64,000 nt of DNA, taken from the NCBI RefSeq assembly GCF_000772705.2, contig NZ_JSBW02000086.1, positions 110,959-174,958 of the forward strand, in the 5' to 3' direction. The notes beneath the pieces are model-generated. The model made no database searches and was not told the origin of the DNA. It was given only the letters and a program-made list of their open reading frames with translations. Below are positions 61,495-64,000 of the stretch, piece after piece (positions within the stretch are counted from its first letter, which is position 1; each line of letters opens with the position of its first letter). The DNA is from Xanthomonas vasicola (GTDB lineage: Bacteria; Pseudomonadota; Gammaproteobacteria; Xanthomonadales; Xanthomonadaceae). The translations under genes and the position numbers were made by a program.

Positions 61495-61544
61495 CGAGCG
61501 AAGGCCAGTTGTTGATGGAGGTGTTGCCGCCGGTGGAGGCGTAA
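61347..61544 (+). CDS. SymE-like protein, short copy at IS insertion site
   Basis: A 65-residue frame: MKPTRQARQSAVSY... through SymE motif HVPHVRLSGLWLEQLGFAIGTKLRITASEGQLLMEVLPP, stopping at TAA (61542-61544) created by the end of the insertion element. The original C-terminus (after VPP) was probably VPAKPRSVRR, now left on the far side at 62744. It lacks the long basic N-terminus of the first copy. Expression is uncertain. Confidence 0.6.
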   Translation: MKPTRQARQSAVSYLIAACAGDQHVPHVRLSGLWLEQLGFAIGTKLRITASEGQLLMEVLPPVEA

Positions 61545-61612
61545 GCTCCCCCACCTGGCAGACACCGCATAAGTAGTTCTTTCTGGCATCGTTTCCTCAG
61601 CCAGGAGGTTCT

Positions 61613-61879
61613 ATGCGCACATCAAAGTTTACCGAGACGCAGATCGTCGCGACGCTTAAGCAGGCCGACGCCGGCGTGTCCGTCAAGGACATCTGTCGCC
61701 AGGTCGGTATCAGCACAGCGACGTACTACCAGTGGAAGAGCAAGGACGGAGGCCTGGAGGCTTCGGAGTTGCGGCGGGTCAAGGAGCTTGAGTCCGAGAA
61801 CGCCAAGCTCAAGCGGATGTACGCCGAGTTGGCGCTCGACAACGCGGCCATGAAGGATCTCATCGCAAAAAAACTCTAG
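61613..61879 (+). CDS. IS407-group transposase OrfA (helix-turn-helix protein)
   Basis: An 88-residue protein with an N-terminal HTH (SKFTETQIVATLKQADAGVSVKDICRQVGISTATYYQWKSK) and a C-terminal leucine-zipper-like segment (LESENAKLKRMYAELALDNAAMK). It ends just after the slippery A7 run. It provides end-binding and regulates the transposase. Confidence 0.95.
   Translation: MRTSKFTETQIVATLKQADAGVSVKDICRQVGISTATYYQWKSKDGGLEASELRRVKELESENAKLKRMYAELALDNAAMKDLIAKKL
61867..61873 (+). promoter_or_regulatory. Programmed -1 frameshift site of the insertion sequence
   Basis: The seven-A run near 61867-61873, directly before the orfA stop (CTC TAG), allows -1 slippage so that translation continues as KKTLGPARKREAVRYLIE into orfB. 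Confidence 0.7.
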
Positions 61880-61902
61880 GGCCGGCGCGCAAGCGCGAGG
61901 CC

Positions 61903-62727
61903 GTGCGGTACCTGATCGAGGTGCACGCGCGGCCACTGCGTCGGTCCTGTACATGCGTCGGGCTTGCGCGTGCGGCGTGGTATGCGCCACCGCTCGACTG
62001 GACAGTGCGCGATGCCGAGTTGATTGCGGCGATCGCACGTGTCGTCGAAGATCGACCGAGTCGCGGCTTCTGGAAATGCAGCGACGTGCTACGCAGGGTG
62101 CGTCCTGACTGGAACCCGAAAAGGATCTATCGCGTATATAAGGCCATGCGGCTCAACCTGCGCCGCGCTGCGAAGCGGCGTCTTCCGAAGCGCGAGCGTG
62201 TCGCGCTGTATGTCCCGAGGTTGCCTGACACCGTCTGGTCGGTCGACTTCATGAGCGACGCCTTGGCGTGCGGCCGGCGCTTCCGCACCTTCAACGTGGT
62301 CGACGACTTCAACCGCGAGGTGCTCCACATCGAGGTGGATACGTCGATCAACTCGCATCGTCTGGTGCGCGTGTTCGAGCAGATCAAGCACGACCGTGGC
62401 CTGCCGCAGGTCGTGCGTTCCGACAACGGGCCCGAGTTCCTGGGCGAAGCATTGACCAGCTGGCTAAAGATCAATAGCGTGGCGATCCGATACATCCAGC
62501 CCGGCAAACCGAACCAGAACGCTTTCATCGAGCGTTTCAACCGCACTTTTCGCGAGGAAGTGCTCGACCAGCACCTATTCACCCGACTCGATGATGTTCG
62601 CGAGGCCGCGCATTGGTGGATGATCGACTACAACGAAGAAAGACCACACGATTCACTCGGCGGGCTGGCGCCTGTCGAGTACCGCAACCAACACGCCGGA
62701 AGTTCTACTTTTAATGTGTCTGCTTGA
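61903..62727 (+). CDS. IS407-group transposase OrfB (DDE integrase core)
   Basis: A 274-residue frame from GTG 61903, in the -1 frame relative to orfA. The DDE catalytic residues are visible: WSVDFMSD, RSDNGPEFLGEAL and GKPNQNAFIERFNRTFREEVL. In the fused OrfAB protein it starts upstream at the A7 slippage site. It appears intact, so the element may be active. Confidence 0.93.
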   Translation: MRYLIEVHARPLRRSCTCVGLARAAWYAPPLDWTVRDAELIAAIARVVEDRPSRGFWKCSDVLRRVRPDWNPKRIYRVYKAMRLNLRRAAKRRLPKRERVALYVPRLPDTVWSVDFMSDALACGRRFRTFNVVDDFNREVLHIEVDTSINSHRLVRVFEQIKHDRGLPQVVRSDNGPEFLGEALTSWLKINSVAIRYIQPGKPNQNAFIERFNRTFREEVLDQHLFTRLDDVREAAHWWMIDYNEERPHDSLGGLAPVEYRNQHAGSSTFNVSA

Positions 62728-62743
62728 CGGGGGAGCTTACGGA

Positions 62744-62972
62744 GGTGCCGGCCAAGCCGCGCAGCGTGCGGCGATGATGGTGCGGCTGCCGGAAGCCTTG
62801 CGATTGACCTCGGTGCCCGATGCCACTAGCGTCGCAGCCACACCAGCGCACAATGGACGCTTCATGATCGCGCGCCCCCTCTACGCCTTGCTCGCCACCT
62901 TCGCCCTGGGCGCTTGCGCCCACACAGCGGCCACACCAGCCCCGGCAACCGTCACGGAGACATCTGCCATGA
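62744..62972 (+). repeat. 229-bp direct repeat, copy 2 (lipoprotein 5' end)
   Basis: Partner of 56901-57129; the two lipoprotein genes differ after the ATGA at codon 36. Confidence 0.9.
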
Positions 62973-63391
62973 ATTCATCCAGTCCTACCACTGTGCCGCC
63001 TAACAAGCCCACTGCGGAAGGCTTGCTTGGTCAGCTGCTTGTGTTGATCAAGGGCAGCCAGAACATCTCCGACTTCACTCCCGAGCGTCTGAATTCGACG
63101 ATGGGGCAGGCGGTTGAGTTCGTGAAAGGCGACGAACGCCGATATCGGGCCTTCGGCCCGCTCAATAAGGATTGGAGTTATGGATTTGGAGTCGATGAAA
63201 CCAAGCTTGATGGCAGATGGTTTGGATTCCGCTTCGATCGCAATGTGGCCGGTGCATCGCCTGCGATGACCGGAATTTGTCGCCTGGACTTTGATCGCTT
63301 TACCCAGCAGCTTGAACAGATCGGGTTTGCGCGTGAGCGCAACATCGTCGAAGACGGCCGCTGGATGAGTGATTTCTTTGCGAGGAAATAA
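62864..63391 (+). CDS. Lipoprotein related to the one at 57021, orphan immunity candidate
   Basis: A 175-residue lipoprotein with the same leader and lipobox (FALGAC). After residue 36 it diverges but keeps the framework: YRAFGPLNKDWSYGFGVDE, PAMTGICRLDFDRFTQQLEQIGFARERNIVEDGRWMSDFF. It ends FFARK, about 35 residues before the end of its relative at 57021. No effector gene follows; the next 280 bases are non-coding. It is either an orphan immunity gene or the survivor of a deleted pair. Confidence 0.75.
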   Translation: MIARPLYALLATFALGACAHTAATPAPATVTETSAMNSSSPTTVPPNKPTAEGLLGQLLVLIKGSQNISDFTPERLNSTMGQAVEFVKGDERRYRAFGPLNKDWSYGFGVDETKLDGRWFGFRFDRNVAGASPAMTGICRLDFDRFTQQLEQIGFARERNIVEDGRWMSDFFARK

Positions 63392-63443
63392 CGGTTCCAG
63401 GTTCACTTCCACGGGATAACGGTTCCAGGTTAAGTTCCACGGC
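63388..63443 (+). repeat. Two tandem copies of a 28-bp unit
   Basis: The unit ATAACGGTTCCAGGTT..., ending TTCCACGG, occurs twice in tandem (63388-63415, 63416-63443) with few differences, overlapping the lipoprotein stop. Confidence 0.75.
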
Positions 63444-63520
63444 AGCATGGGCCTTCGCCAAACCATCGTGACCATGCCCGCGCGCGTAGCGGCGTAGATC
63501 GGCAGCGATGCTGGTAGTGA

Positions 63521-63555
63521 AACGACAACGGCCGCAGTACGCGGCCGTTGTCGTT
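63521..63555. terminator. Long perfect hairpin at the IS5-family border
   Basis: A perfect 15-bp stem (63521-63535 with 63541-63555) with a 5-base loop. It could terminate transcription from either side. The IS5-family element begins at or within the last bases of its right arm. Confidence 0.6.
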
Positions 63556-63557
63556 AG

Positions 63558-64000
63558 GGATGGTCTGATCAACGCGACCGGAAAACGAAGCAACCGCATC
63601 CGCCGCGCTGAGGGCGCTCAAATCGCCGATTTTTTGCCGGTTTCGGCCGTTTGCGGGGTGTTGCCTGGGTTACAGGCACAGCTTCCCCGCAGCAGGCATT
63701 AACGCTTTGCGCGTCAGCCACAGATTCGACAGTGCAAACAGCGTCAGCACCTGTGCGGTGTTCTTCGCCAAACCGCGATAGCGCACCTTGACGTAACCAA
63801 ACTGACGCTTGATCACCCGAAACGGGTGTTCCACCTTCGCACGCAGGCTGGCCTTGGTGTGCTCCCAGCGCTTGGCCAACTTCAGTTCGCGCTTGTTCTT
63901 GATCTGCTTCAGCTTCGAGCGCTTCTCCGCGATCAGGTAGCGCAACTTGCGCTTGCCCTTCATCTCATCGCGCTTCTCAAGCCCCGTATAGCCGCTGTCC
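63558..64000 (-). mobile_element. IS5-family insertion sequence, partial, runs out of the window
   Basis: The end at about 63558 begins GGATGGTCTGATC after TTAG, which fits the YTAR target of the IS5 group. The element extends past base 64000. Its boundary was judged by eye. Confidence 0.6.
63670..63998 (-). CDS. IS5-family transposase, C-terminal part
   Basis: The frame is open from the window edge and reads DSGYTGLEKRDEMKGKRKLRYLI... then RAKVEHPFRVIKRQFGYVKVRYRGLAKNTAQVLTLFALSNLWL, the C-terminal part of IS5-group transposases including the catalytic glutamate (VEHPF). The N-terminal DDE residues are outside the window, so it cannot be judged intact or not. Confidence 0.9.
   Translation of the reverse strand, partial: SGYTGLEKRDEMKGKRKLRYLIAEKRSKLKQIKNKRELKLAKRWEHTKASLRAKVEHPFRVIKRQFGYVKVRYRGLAKNTAQVLTLFALSNLWLTRKALMPAAGKLCL

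Larger units (their letters stand above)
61536..62745 (+). mobile_element. IS3-family, IS407-group insertion sequence with 4-bp target duplication
   Basis: The element itself is 61540-62741 (1202 bp) with 13-bp perfect terminal inverted repeats CGTAAGCTCCCCC/GGGGGAGCTTACG and flanking GAGG duplications at 61536-61539 and 62742-62745. It codes for orfA and orfB joined by a probable -1 frameshift. The 4-bp duplication and the protein sequences fit the IS407 group. It is inserted at the end of a SymE copy, 120 bases before a lipoprotein gene. Confidence 0.93.

Overview
The window looks like a Xanthomonas chromosome (high GC, Xanthomonas-type chemotaxis and flagellar clusters, a TonB-Xanth-Caul type receptor, XVIPCD-tailed type IV secretion effectors, an IS407-group IS3 element and an IS5-family end). 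The species cannot be fixed from the sequence alone.

Positions 1-49945 are one large chemotaxis/motility block, all read on the minus strand. From high to low coordinates it runs: motA/motB-type stator pair (motC/motD), a parC-parP pair for polar placement of chemoreceptors, a STAS protein, a CheY-like regulator and cheA, then a tandem array of twelve intact methyl-accepting chemotaxis proteins (MCPs) with three decayed MCP relics. Inside the array are a ycgR PilZ brake gene, cheW, a small periplasmic protein gene, an outer-membrane beta-barrel gene and a solo secreted four-helix-bundle gene. The block ends with cheR-cheD-cheB and a PAS-GAF-GGDEF-EAL gene that leaves the window. Ten of the twelve intact MCPs end in a xWxx(F) pentapeptide of the CheR/CheB tether type; one has a variant (SWHEL) and one has none. 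Thirteen promoter boxes of the form T(C/A)A(A/G)(G/T)-N13-15-GCCG(A/T/C)TA (FliA, sigma-28) precede genes and operons of this block, so most of it looks like one flagellar class-III regulon.

Positions 50827-53937 carry a TonB-dependent receptor on the plus strand. Positions 54300-55795 carry a lower-GC type II restriction-modification pair (BglII-like endonuclease plus beta-class methyltransferase).

Positions 56000-63400 are a recombined accessory region: a structured leader in front of a small gene and a SymE-like gene, then lipoprotein/effector pairs. The two effectors have N-terminal zinc-peptidase-like motifs (HELQH, HEIGH) and almost identical C-terminal XVIPCD secretion domains; the partner lipoproteins are candidate immunity proteins. 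SymE-like sequence recurs after each effector. An IS407-group insertion sequence (61540-62741, 4-bp target duplication) sits beside the third SymE copy, followed by an orphan lipoprotein with the same leader as the first. The window ends in an IS5-family transposase fragment.
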